From: Limnanthes douglasii subsp. nivea
Lineage: Eukaryota > Streptophyta > Magnoliopsida > Brassicales > Limnanthaceae
Direction of reading: 5' to 3'
Assembly: GCA_036936605.1 (NCBI GenBank)
Contig: JAUPFV010000002.1
Span: 318,820,893-318,884,892 of the forward strand
Length of the DNA stretch: 64,000 bases
Shown: positions 44,209 to 54,999 of the stretch, piece by piece
Numbering within the stretch: position 1 is the first letter of the stretch
How the letters are laid out: every line of letters begins with the position of its first letter
Program-made: the position numbers and the translations under genes
The notes under the pieces: generated by a model
Told to the model about the DNA's origin: nothing
Seen by the model: the letters and a program-made list of their open reading frames with translations, nothing else
Database searches by the model: none

Positions 44209-44340
44209 GTCCCACATCCCACATCGGTTAAACATGGGAATGATCAATGGTATATAAGTGAGAACATATCTCAACTAGTTTGAGGCCTTTTGGAAGTGGA
44301 CCAAAGACAAAGCCGTGAGGGCCTTTGGGTGTCGTTATAG
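44209..44340 (+). promoter_or_regulatory. snRNA-type promoter signature (USE plus TATA) in a dispersed repeat
   Basis: ATCCCACATCG at 44216-44226 equals the plant upstream sequence element of snRNA genes, RTCCCACATCG. An overlapping second copy (GTCCCACATCC) sits just before it. TATATAAG follows at 44251-44258, 24 bp after the element, which is the short spacing typical of RNA polymerase III snRNA genes in plants. No U6, U3 or other known RNA follows. The downstream AGTTTGAGGCCTTTTGGAAG is of a kind seen in dispersed plant repeats that carry this promoter. Confidence 0.55.
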
Positions 44341-44444
44341 ATATCATAACTTAGTTATTATAATTCATAAATTTTAGTATTTGTTAATTTGTTTGGTTAA
44401 TTTGCAACTATTTGTAACCAAATCCGAAAATGGAACCGAATATC

Positions 44445-44795
44445 GGTTCTCATATTAAGTACCCATACCGAGCCGAACCGGGCCAATTTTAATTGGTTCT
44501 TAGATGGTTATTATTTTATAGGAATCAAAACAACTGAGAAACCGAAAGAACCGACCCGAAACTGATGAACCAAATTATCATGCCTAGTTAAGTTTGTTAC
44601 ATATATTAGAGGTATGAAGGGTTCTCATATTAAGTACCCATACCGAGCCGAACCGGGCCAATTTTAATTGGTTCTTAGATGGTTATTATTTTATAGGAAT
44701 CAAAACAACTGAGAAACCGAAAGAACCGACCCGAAACTGATGAACCAAATTATCATGCCTAGTTAAGTTTGTTACATATATTAGAGGTATGAAGG
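44445..44795. repeat. Perfect 175-bp tandem duplication
   Basis: The segment from GTTCTCATATTAAGTACCCA to ATATTAGAGGTATGAAG occurs twice in a row with period 175 and no difference that I can see. It includes CCGAACCGGGCCAATTTTAA and GAACCGACCCGAAACTGATG. It is either a very recent duplication or an assembly artefact. Confidence 0.9.
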
Positions 44796-44945
44796 TTACT
44801 AAAGATATTTGTTATGAGAGATATTAAGTCCATATTAGAGACATTAGATATATTATTTTATATATAATGGATTAAATACTTTGTAAATACATAATTACAA
44901 TTAATTAAAAAATTACATCATTTTGTTTCTCTTATTATTAACATA
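44796..44945. repeat. Dispersed repeat, copy 1 (second copy at 46455-46615)
   Basis: Both copies run through AAGATATT, a TATTAGAGA(C/T)ATTAGA-like stretch, ATTACAATTAAT and TTTTGTTTCT. About 140 bp, diverged, same orientation. Between the copies lie spacer DNA (44946-45470) without visible genes and an ATTTGG-rich repeat. Confidence 0.5.
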
Positions 44946-45474
44946 ATATCATAGCTTAGGTTTAAATTTTAGGTTTACATTTATTTTTTATTTTTTTACC
45001 TTTTGATGTTGTCGACCATCAATTGTTTTTGTAGTGTACAAAAAAAAGTGGTTGTTTTCTATTTTCTTAGTCACCGAGCTATTGAAGTTCTATATTTATT
45101 CATGAAAATTGGGAGGGATAATAAGAAAAGTAATTATTTTCACAAGTATTGAGGCATAAAATCATAAGAAGAGAGAAAATTTTTGGTTCTGTGTGCAGTG
45201 AGAGTCAGAAGGTCTAATTGAGAGGAAAATAAGATCGGTGTTTGCTGAATATTGGATAATGTGTTTGGAACATCTAAAACTTAAATCTAACTAGTTGGAT
45301 TGTGATTTGATGCTACAATTTGGAAGAAATATTTGCTCGAAAAATAAAATATTTTTTTACGGTAAATAGTATATTTGATTTTACACAAAATTCGAGAAAA
45401 GAACATGTATGATTTCGTTGGCTTTGGTATCGTGTATTGTTTAGAGAAAAATAATATTTTGAATTTTCATGGGT

Positions 45475-46080
45475 ACATAAAATTTGGTTTTGATTTGGAA
45501 ATTAAAGGTGTTTTATTATTTTATTGGATTTTTTTTAATTTTGGTTTTGATTTGCGTTTGAATTTGGATTTAGTTTTGGATTTGAGTTTGGAGTGGATCT
45601 GATTTTAGGATATTTTGATTTTGATTGGAATATACATTTGATATTGGTATTTGCATTTGGATTTTAGTTTTGTACTTGGTTTTATTTTTTTTATTTGGAT
45701 TTTTATTTGGTAGTATTGTTTGCAATTTAGATTTGGTGTAGATATTTTGATTTTCATTTTGATTCGGTATTTGGTATTTGGTTTTAATTTGATTTTCAAT
45801 TTTGGTTTTGGATTTGGATCTGGTAGTGTTGTTTACAATTTGGATTCGATGTAGAGATGTAAATTTGGATTTGGATTTGGATTTGGATTGAGAATTAAAT
45901 TTAGATTTGGTATTTGGTCTGAGATTTAATTTTAGTTTGGGTTTTGGATTTTAATTTTGGTTTTATATTTCATTTTGGTTTGGGATTTGAATTCAAATTT
46001 GAATTTTTTTTGGTTTTGTTTTTTTTAACTCGTAATGGTGTTGGTTTTGGTTTTAGTTTTAGATTTAGATCTAGGAATTG
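45475..46080. repeat. ATTTGG-rich degenerate repeat, copy 1
   Basis: A long tract built from ATTTGG, TTTTGG and GATTTTGATT words. Copy 2 at 50760-51160 shares ordered longer landmarks (ATTGTTTGCAATTTAGA, AATTTGGATTCGATGTAGAG, GATTGAGAATT). The two are therefore copies of one longer sequence and not independent microsatellites. From 46080 to 46400 follow AGAAATTAGA-type simple repeats. Confidence 0.7.
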
Positions 46081-46454
46081 AAATTGAGAACTGAAATTAG
46101 ATATTAGATATTAGAAATTAGAAATTAAATATTAGAAATTGGTTAGAAATTATAAAATATGAATTTGCAACTACATTAGAAAAAATATGAATAAGAATAT
46201 GTGAAAGAGATGTGAAAAAGATGATGACGTTAACAAGATGTAAGTAGAAGATGTGAAGAATAAGTCATTTGAAGTATATAAATATTACGACGTTTAAATA
46301 TTGTTTAAAAGTCATTTGAAAAATTTCATTTGAAAATCATGAAGGATTGAATGCAACTTGTAAATTGCTTAATATAGGCTCAGCATCTCATGTTCGTTTT
46401 CTTTGTGACTAACTCTCAGTGGTTATTTTTGTTATATTATGAGTTTGATGAAGG

Positions 46455-46615
46455 ATGTTAGGGATGGTAAAGATATTAAATATATTTTTTATTAGATATA
46501 TTAGGCTCATGTTAGAGATATTAGAGACACAACTCCATGTATAGTCGATTAAACTATTTGCAAATACACAATTACAATTAATAAAAAAGATGTATAATTT
46601 TGTTTCTTTCTTTTT
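46455..46615. repeat. Dispersed repeat, copy 2 (first copy at 44796-44945)
   Basis: Same landmarks as copy 1, including TTAGAGATATTAGA, ACAATTACAATTAAT and TTTTGTTTCT. The spacer to about 46780 is AT-rich without genes. Confidence 0.5.
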
Positions 46616-46779
46616 AAAAAATATTGGTGAGAACCTCCTTATTTTAGCCATTGAACTTGTCGATATTATGATTATCATTATGAATTTATTTCTAACAATA
46701 GTTTAGATGCCAATTTTTTTATATTTTTTTCTCATCTGAATTTTAATTTATATATATGTTAGTTCCAAAAATATTTGAT

Positions 46780-47109
46780 GAAGGTTTTAGAATAAAAAAA
46801 TGTTTAGGGGACCAAATTTGTTATTCAAATTACTTAGTTAATATTTTAGAGAGAGAAATCTATATTTTTAGAGAGAGAAAATATTGTGTAATCATTAATC
46901 AATCACCATTTCCAAGAAAATGATGGTGCTTTTATAGTACAAATAGTAGATCCCAAAAGTCTAACAATTTACTAATTGTGGTCCTATCCCCAAGTCTATT
47001 ATTTATTATAAGCTGGTCTTTTCCATTACATAATTATCAATTTCTCCTAAGATACTTTTTTAGTAACAAAACACCCCTAACTTTCTTAGATGTTTATTAT
47101 TCCATTATC
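46780..47109 (-). repeat. Element C 3' LTR
   Basis: The inner limit is firm: TGATAATGG on the minus strand at 47109, preceded by a G-rich GGGGGCTAT tract with an 11-base C run and a 10-base A run on the plus strand (47120-47140). Shared stretches with the A LTR include TTTTAGAGAGAGAAA and TTTTATAGTACAA. The outer limit near 46780 is a guess. Confidence 0.6.
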
Positions 47110-49073
47110 AATAGCCCCCTCCCCCCCCCCAAAAAAAAAAATCCTTGTGAGAATGTTTAAACAAGGATTGTTGTATGATTACTCTTATCTTCATCGCATT
47201 TCACTCATTGCTTCTCGTCGGATTTTTGCTAGCCTTTATAACCAGAGAATGAATTTTGCCCTTAGAAATCTTCTTAATCATAAAAAATCTTCCCAGATCT
47301 TTGAACTGATTATATGTCCCTCGAATTTTTAAGATGAATGAATTTCCCTCGAATTGTGGAATGGATGAATCTTCCTCAGATTTTAACCGGTCATTTTCAA
47401 TATCCATACCAAACGTTCTCAAATTTTTACACTTGTGACGTCATACCTTTTTCTGACACCACCAATGAAAACACTTTTCTCATGCCAAATTTCGATTGAG
47501 ATATCCTTCACGTGTTTTTCTTTTTTACACGATCTAGCCTAGGGGCGGCGTGACATGTCCATATGCACTTATTAGTCCTAATTTGGACAGTTTAGCCCTA
47601 GGAAAACAACCCATCACCTGATTGGGATTCGGCACCCCTTAGGCCCACTATTCTCCTATAAATACTCTTGGTTCACCATATATCCTCTCAACACTTTTTA
47701 GAGAGAGAAAATTATGGAGAAATTATTTTAGAGAGAGAGAAAATAGTTTATGTCAAAGAGTTCTGTTTACCAAAGTGGCTAACTATTAGCCAAAATTCGA
47801 AGAAATGAGAGGTGTTGGTTTGTACGTTGCGTCTGAACCCCAACTCCCAGAAGTTTGTCATTACGATACTTGGTATCCCATAGAAAACTCAACTGTAATT
47901 ATACCTTATAATATTTTCTCATAGCCCCCAGTCAATCTTGTTTACCTATTTACAAGAGTGGCTCTAAAATCATGGGAAAAGAAAAACACTCAAGAGAATT
48001 ATCCTCGAAGATAAAAAGGCACCATAAAGATAACAAACATAAGCATTTCAAACGTTCTAAAGGATCCCTTTCGGAAATTTCTTTTACGTCATCTACTACT
48101 CCACAAGGAACTTCAAGACCAATGCCAGAGATACCCCCACGGAAACTAACAAGAATCGATGTTGCTCGGATGACACAACAACCTTTTGAATCAATCCTAG
48201 AAATCAACTTTTCGAGGATCGAGGGAAAAGGAAAAACAGCTTCTGATGGGAAAGAAGCTCACCTTCCCGAGAAGACTCCAGCTGCTACCACTTCTCAAAC
48301 TTTTGAAAATAAAACCACCACTGCAAATCCTCCCGAAGAAACATTTAACTCTACAGTTCCTCCACATGCTGAGGAAAAGACTACTATCGTAGGTCCCCTT
48401 GAGAGTACATCCAGATCTGTTGGTTCTTTAATTGGGAACAATAACTCTTCCCCAAAGAAAAAGACTAAATCAAAAGAAGATATTCCGCTTCCTGCAGAGA
48501 TCAGTGCTTTAGTAGGGAATAATCTCAAAGCTGTCGATAATAAGAATTTATTGGTTTTACACAAGATTCTGTACAAATACTTCGAACCATCTAAGGAAGA
48601 ATTGCTAAGACTTCAATGTGAAATTCCTCATTCAATTTCCATCCGCTTCCCCACGGTCGGAGAAACTCCATTATCAATTAAAGATAATGAGCTCATAGTG
48701 TATACTGAAATAATGAATTGGGGTGTATGTTATCCGCTGGATCCTTTTTTCGTGGAGTATTTTTCCATGATTCATTTGTGTCCTACCCAGGCAGGACCTA
48801 ATATGTGGTTTACTCATATGGCTTGTATAATGGCCTCCAGGATTTCAGGGGTTTCTTTTTCCTTAAATGAATTGATTGGCCTCTCTGGTTTGGAGAAGAA
48901 TCCTTCCCATTTTAGTCTTTTACCTTCAGACGTTATCAAAAGTTAGTTAAGAATCTACTTGAAGGGGATAAAAATAGAAACAACGCTTCTTTTTTTCTCA
49001 GGGCTTTGGGAAACACGATCTGAAGCTAGTACTAGCAATCCTAAAAAACTTTCACTTGTATGGATAAAAAAAG

Positions 49074-49154
49074 GTATGACTTCCTTTACACTATGCTTCA
49101 AAATTTACTTAGTTCTTTTTATAGTTATTCGTATGTTTTTTTACATATAAATAG
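49074..49154 (+). other. Intron in the antisense gene of element C
   Basis: The donor is AAAAG|GTATGACT and the acceptor AAATAG|CAATGGGC, 81 bp. Joining gives IKK to AMGGISKPYADF in frame, aligned with the intron of A. Confidence 0.72.
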
Positions 49155-50262
49155 CAATGGGCGGCATATCCAAACCCTATGCCGATTTCGTCCCCCATGT
49201 AAAGGATTTCTAGTCTAAATTAAGCTTGTGGGCCAAGACTACCTAGCTCAACAAATTTCAACTTTGCTTTACCCCAACAAATCTTGCTAAAAGTCAAATC
49301 TGGAGGTTTAATCCTTCAAAAAGGCTGTCATTAGAAGAACTCATGGTCTCTCCTTCACAACAAGACGTTCTAGACCGTTTAGACGTGAAAGATGTATTAT
49401 TTTTCTTCCTACAAGAGATAGAGCTAAAAGTCACTTGGATGAAGAATCAGATATCCTTTGGGAAATGAAAGAGGCCTCTCACAAAAAAAATTGACCCAGT
49501 TAAAGGCTCAAAAGTAGAGAATCCTGATAAACTCAAAAAATCTTCTACCCCATCAAAAAAACTTCTTATTGAAACTTCTCCAAAGAAGAAGTGTAAAAAA
49601 AAATTAAAAACTATCTTTGAAGACATATTTGAAGCTTATGGTGATATTGGCTCCCCAAAAACCAAAAAGAATGATCAAGTCAGTGCTTCCCCATAAAAAG
49701 TGACCACTGGGTCTGAAACCATTCAACTTCCACTAGCTGACATAAACTCTCAAGAGCTTCAAGAAAATATTCAACCAATTGACTCCTCATCGTTGAATAC
49801 TTTTGAAAATGGTTCCCCATCCAGATCCTTTGAAATTCCTTTAGAAAATGAGTTCTCTCTTCATCTTCGGAGACTTCTCCATTCCTCTGTATCCATTGGA
49901 AAACATATGCAAAATCTTAAGGATGGGAAAAATTATTACAAATTTGAACTCTCAAAGGCCAAATCAGAACTCGAAGAGCTCAAACAAAAGCATTCAACTC
50001 TAAACATCAAACTGATGCGATCTTTAATAAACTCGTTGCAATAGAACATTATGTCTTGCTCTTAGAAAAAATGTTGTCAAGAAGAAAGAGACCTTTACGC
50101 AGAGCAAAATTCCACTAAAGACAGGCTCATTGCAGCTTATAAGGAATCAAATGTCTTGGCCACATATGGTTTCAACAAGTGCTTCAAAGATTTTGAGAGG
50201 GTCGTAAAAGAGAAACGGCTCATCTTGGCTAATGTTGAAAAAGAGAAATACAACGTTGTTGA

Positions 50263-50616
50263 TGATGAGTCCGGATTTTCTCACCACTCATTGTAGAAAC
50301 CGGACATGGGCATTTCGGACAAAACCACCCATTGAACCATCCAAACAGGACTAAAGTATTAAAAACTAATCACTTGATGACTAAGCTAATTACCAACCTG
50401 CTTAATAAACTCACTTTCATGAGTTTGACCTGAAAACCCATGAGGCCTATAATTAAGGGTATAAATACCCAACCACTTTCATTAATGAGGGTAATGAACA
50501 TTTAATGCAACCAGACAGCTCAAATCTCTCACTACAAACTACCCAAATATTAAATACCCTTGAAACATCACAAAAATCCTAACAAAATTACCCTCAGACT
50601 GAAATTATCCTCACCA
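50263..50616 (+). repeat. Solo LTR of the B/D family inside element C
   Basis: 354 bp from TGATGAGTCCGG to ATCCTCACCA, with a perfect 5-bp target duplication GTTGA (50258-50262 and 50617-50621). It sits in the coiled-coil part of the antisense gene, whose frame resumes directly after it. Confidence 0.92.
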
Positions 50617-50759
50617 GTTGAAAGCTACGTTTCTAAGTGTGTTGATAAATTAAATTCAAGGAATGCAGCTATTAGGTGTGCACTAATTCAAGATATTCAC
50701 GAACGCTACCCATATCTTAAATTTGGAAAGTTTTTGGGGACATGTCTCTGTCAAATTCG

Positions 50760-51160
50760 GATTTGGATTTGGATTTGATCTGATTTTGATTTATTTAGAT
50801 TTTGATTGGAATATAAATTTGAGATTGATATTTGCATTTGGATTTGGATTTTTTTATTTGGTTTTATTTTTGGATTTGGATTTGGTAATATTGTTTGCAA
50901 TTTAGAGTTTATGTAGAGATTTTGATTTTGATCTTGATTCGGTATTCGGTTCTGATTTGAGTTTCATTTATGGGTTTGAATTATGTAGTGTTGTTTAAAA
51001 TTTGGATTCGATGTAGAGATTTAAATTTGGATTGAGAATTTAATTTGGATTTGGATTGAGAATTTAATTTGGATTTGGATTTGGATTGATATTTGGTTTT
51101 GATTTCATTTTGATTTTGGTTTTGGATTTGAATTTGATTTAGATTAGTTTTGGTTTTGTT
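50760..51160. repeat. ATTTGG-rich degenerate repeat, copy 2
   Basis: See copy 1 at 45475-46080; ordered landmarks are shared. It lies between the broken end of element C and the 5' LTR of element E. Confidence 0.7.
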
Positions 51161-51161
51161 G

Positions 51162-51475
51162 ATAAGGAAATAGAACTTTGAGGAGTGAAATGTAAAGAAT
51201 AAAACATTTTATGACAGATTGTAAACTTAGAGTAAGAAATTAGAACTTTGTATTTAAGTTAGGGACGAACATGCAATTATCCCTTTTATGTAACTGTTTC
51301 AGTTAAGAGTTAAGTCATTGCACCTCTATATAAAGGTCAAGGCTGATCTAATAAAGAGGTTAGTTTTTTAGATAGACTACTCGAGTAATTGGATTTTCTC
51401 TCTCTAAAACCTAATTCTCTTTCTACATTTTGACTTTTCTCAATTTACTTAGGCAACACAAGTAATCAAACTGAC
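51162..51475 (+). repeat. Element E 5' LTR
   Basis: It starts near TGATAAGGAAATAG and ends before AATTGGCGACTTCC. It contains CTATATAAAGGTCAAGG (about 51336), a good TATA box, and CTCTCTCTAAAACC downstream. Limits are approximate to a few bases. Confidence 0.7.
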
Positions 51476-51572
51476 TAAATTGGCGACTTCCTTGAAAACC
51501 TGATCAATAATTGGTGCCTAGTTTACTAGTTCAAATTTTCTAAACCTTTAAAAACAATCTTAAAAATTTACG

Positions 51573-52178
51573 ATGACTCAAGATAACGACCCACTATTTT
51601 GGTCAGCTGTCGGAACATTGAAAAAGGATTTACAAAGAAAAAATGATAGAAAAGAAGGATCTACTCCGATTTATCAGACCCAATATGAGATAGAGTTGTG
51701 AATGAATAAATTTCTCAATAAAAAAAATGCTCTAAACGAGAAATACGATCATAGAGAGTAAGAGATTTAGTCATCTAGGCTGAAATCCAAGGTGAGATAA
51801 GTGAATGAGCAAAATGGTGATGGTGGTTAATCTGATCGATCTTTTATTGATCGTCAAATCAGAAGTGAGCAGAAAAAAGCGCAGTTCAAAGCGCCAAAAG
51901 TGCATCAGTATTCTCGAAAGGAAAAGAAAGATAAACAGAGGTATGTCACATCTAGTGACGAGGAAGTTGAAAGCTCTGGATTTGGTTTTAAAATATATCG
52001 AGGCTCTTCGAAAAAAGAGAAGGATCAACCTCGCAAATATAACAAGGAACATAAAGCTAAAAGAGAAAGTGTACCTCGATGTTTGAGGGATTCGAACTGG
52101 TGTGAATGAAATACATCAAACCAGTACAATGAGGATAATTAGAATTTGTAAGTAGTTATGGGAACTGAGGATCAATAT
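51573..52178 (+). pseudogene. Element E gag N-terminal part, broken
   Basis: The ATG at 51573 opens MTQDNDPLFWSAVGTLKKDL, with a stop at about 51699. A basic part follows (RKEKKDKQRYVTSSDEEVES at 51916-). More stops precede the D insertion. Confidence 0.68.
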
Positions 52179-52364
52179 CGATGAGTTCAGAATCTTCTGA
52201 CACAGCCCACTGCATAATCCGGACACGGGTAATTCTGGAAATGACACACCACTAAAAAATCCAGACTGGACAAAAGTAAAAACACCTTTTGACTAAGCTA
52301 TTTGCTAATCTACTTAACCAACTAATGGGTCCTCAAACTTGAATCAGTTTGATAAACCAAACCA
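52179..52364 (+). repeat. Element D 5' LTR, internally deleted
   Basis: It matches the first ~160 bp and the last bases of the 3' LTR (GATGAGTTCAGAATCTTCTG; end AACCA). About 180 bp of the middle are missing, including the TATA-like GTATAAATACC region found in the 3' copy. The first base is C instead of T. Confidence 0.82.
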
Positions 52365-52437
52365 AATTGGCAACCACAGTGGGAGCACGAAGGTTCCTGA
52401 ATCTTGCATTCAAAACCAGTAGGAAAGACCAGTTCGA

Positions 52438-53886
52438 ATGGATACGAACGAGCAAGGAACACCACCACCTGTGGTGGAAAGAGTTGGGGAAAACAAGGAA
52501 AACACTATCGAAGAGCGAGACAAGTTGAGAGCAGAAATAGAGGCGTTAAGGGTCATAAAACAAGCAGAAAATGGTATAAGGGAGAAATCAGGGGTATCAA
52601 CTATTCATCATACTGAATACCTTAGGGAGAATGATCCATCAACAAAGACTCGTCTAAGTTAAAAAAAGACCCATGCTAGTTCTAAAAAGACTCACCGGTT
52701 TAAGCCGGTTGAAAGCTCAGATTCTGAGTCCTCCAGCAGCTCTTCGAACGAGGCTGAGATTGAGGAGTCTTTGTTATCAAGAAATGATGAAGGGAGGTCC
52801 AGAAAGAAAATGAAACTAATTAAAATATATTCAAGAAAGAGGGATAGGCATGGGAGGATTAAAAAGCATATGGGCAAAGGGTAATCTCACAGCCACATGC
52901 ATGCTGATCAGTTGATGATCAATCATTTTGCTTTTCAGACCGAACCATGTATTTTCGCAACGCCTAATGAAGACACAGTCTTCAGTCATAATCGGAATTG
53001 GAGACAGTCACCTTTGTCTGCCAAAATACTGTCCGGAAACCTACCCAAAAGGTTTGACAGCTCCAAAATGGAGAAGTATAATGAGAGCAAGGATCCGGAC
53101 AACCATCTGGAGCAGTTCAAGAACTTCATGATGAATTTTGATGATGATGACAAACTTTTGTGCAGAGCCTTCTCCCAATATTTTACGGGAAGTGCTCTTA
53201 AGTGGTATAATAGCTTACCCTAGGGGTGTATCAGAAACTTTGATACTTTCTAGGTTGCCTTCCAAAGGCAATTTGTTGGGAGTAAGGAGGTGAAAGGCAA
53301 TCGAGATACAATTATCCATTGTGGCCAAGAACTAAATGATTCCTTAAGGGATTACATAAGTCGGTACGTGAATACCAAGAACGGGTTAGCAGATTGCTTC
53401 GAACAGGTGGCAATTGCTTCCTTAAGACAAGGGTTGAACCGTGGGAATCTGGCTGATTCGGTGACCATGAAAAAAGTTGTGACTTGGGGTGGCTTATTGA
53501 ATCAGCTGGGAAAGCAAATTAATGTGGATGAAACCAATAAAATCAGGGTGCACCGTCAAGTGAGGTCCACAAGAATAGCTTGGAACCAGTCCGGATATAA
53601 GGCTAAGGAGACCCGAAGAGGGTCCAACAGGGCTAAACAAACTCAGTCCAACCATAATCAATCTCAGAGCCAACAATCAAGGAGTAAAAAAGGTCCTTGG
53701 GTTCAACCGGAGTGGTTTACAGAATTGAAAGAGAATGTAGCCATAATATATGACAAGACCAAAGGGGAAGTTCATTTCCGGAAACCAGCAGCACTGCAGT
53801 CCCCTAGAGAGAGTCGAAATACTTGCTTTTTCCAATATCTTAATGATATATGCCATAATACTCAATACTGCATAGCATTGAAATAA
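52438..53886 (+). pseudogene. Element D gag, broken
   Basis: Starts MDTNEQGTPPPVVERVGENK at 52438 and follows the B gag throughout: coiled coil, Ser-rich part, basic patch, core (LSGNLPKRFDSSKMEKYNES, LEQFKNFMMNFDDDDKLLCR, LKWYNSLP). Stops are at about 52660, 52882, 53222 and 53252. The longest open part, 53290-53886, ends in a decayed zinc-knuckle region (DICHNTQYCIALK). Confidence 0.86.
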
Positions 53887-54770
53887 AAAGTACGGAATCT
53901 TATTGAAAGAGGCAAACTGGGAGCTTATGTCAAAATAAGAAGTGGAAACAGGCCTGACAATGCTCCTCGGACGGGCCCTACGAACAATGTGGAACATTTT
54001 CTCAAGAAGGGGCAATGGTGATCCTTGAAATATTTGATGTTGATTCTGAGTATCTGGATCCTGATCCAACTCAGAGTAAAGTGGGGTCATAATAGAGCAG
54101 ACCAAGACGGTGTCCGGACTGATTAGTTTCTTCGAGTCACTCACAATCTTTGGAGGAGATACCATGACAACGCTCACTTCTTCATCAAGAAAAAGGTATG
54201 TACATATTCTAGTTACTCAGTTGGAAGGGGGCATGTCTTCTCACCAGTGCAAAACCTTTTTTCCATTTATAGTTTTTGATGATGATGATTTGAGAAATAT
54301 TGTTGGGCCTCATGAGGATGTTGTGGTGATAGGAGCATATATTGGGGGCAATGATATCCGACAAATTTTGATAGACACGGGAAGCTCAGGAAACATCCTC
54401 TTGTTGAGCTCCTACATGTAGATGAAGAATCTGGCCGTTATTCAACGGTCAAATAGAACTATTGTGGGCTTCACATGAAGCTCTGCGGATGTAATCGGGG
54501 AGTTTGAAGAAGAGGTGTTGTTGGGCAAAGGGCCTTTTAAAAAGCTGGTCAGGGTGTTATCTGTTGTGGTAGATTGCCCCACATGCTACAATAAAATCTT
54601 TGGGAGGTCCTGGCTCTCTAGAATGCATGTTATAGCCTCAACATTCCACCAGTGTTTGTAGTTCAAGGGCAAGTGGGTGTTGTACGAAGTAGTCAGAAGA
54701 TAGCAATGGAGTGCTATGCAACTGCACTTGCTCCTAAAACTTTAGGAGTAGTTCGGATTAATGAAGATTA
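53887..54770 (+). pseudogene. Element D protease region, broken
   Basis: The active-site segment ILIDTGSSGNILLL is intact at about 54367-54408. It is preceded by a conserved IVFDDDDLRNIVGPHEDVVV stretch. A stop (TAG) follows at 54419, and another at about 54476. The flap and C-terminal part read GEFEEEVLLGKGPFKKLVRV and FGRSWLSRMH. Among the copies here only D and E keep an unbroken DTGS in frame with its neighbours. Confidence 0.78.
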
Positions 54771-54999
54771 GCAATTACTGGGGCCTTCTGAGGGAGAGGG
54801 TGAGATTAATGACCCCAGAGAGGCTCCTAATGTTATAATACCGGTTGAAGAGATTGAAACCCACTCCCTGGCAGAGGGTAGAAGTATCAAGATTGGCTCC
54901 AAGATGGCGCCAGAGTTGAAAAAAAAAATTTGTCCTTTTTATTGAACAATAAACATGTCTTTTCTTAGTGCAATGGTGATGTAGCTGAAGTACCTGCAA

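Larger units (their letters stand above)
46780..50754 (-). mobile_element. Element C: 3' part of a Tat element related to A
   Basis: Only the 3' LTR, polypurine tract and antisense gene are present. LTR and antisense gene both resemble those of A, so C belongs to the same family and lies in minus orientation. Gag-pol and the 5' LTR are missing. Sequence homology ends at about 50755, where the ATTTGG-rich repeat starts. A solo LTR of the B/D family (50263-50616) interrupts the antisense gene. Confidence 0.78.
47750..50754 (+). pseudogene. Element C antisense gene: 'putative gypsy type transposon' family protein, broken and split
   Basis: TATAAATA at 47657 precedes an ATG at 47750. The N-terminal region resembles A (YPIENSTVIIPYN). 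The frame from 47972 (MGKEKHSRELSSKIKRHHKD) is open for 324 codons and holds the core (YTEIMNWGVCYPLDPFFVEY, LCPTQAGPNMWFTHMACIMA). A frameshift near 48940, an intron at 49074-49154, then ISKPYADF and EELMVSPSQQDV follow with several stops. The coiled coil lies at 49700-50260. A solo LTR cuts the frame after NVEKEKYNVVD. The tail (CVDKLNSRNAAIRCALIQDI) resumes at 50622 and matches the A tail. Core length and order equal those of A. Confidence 0.78.

Noticed and set aside
45475..46080. Telomere-like interstitial repeat
   Set aside because: The words are ATTTGG and TTTTGG, not the plant telomere repeat TTTAGGG, and the tract is highly degenerate.
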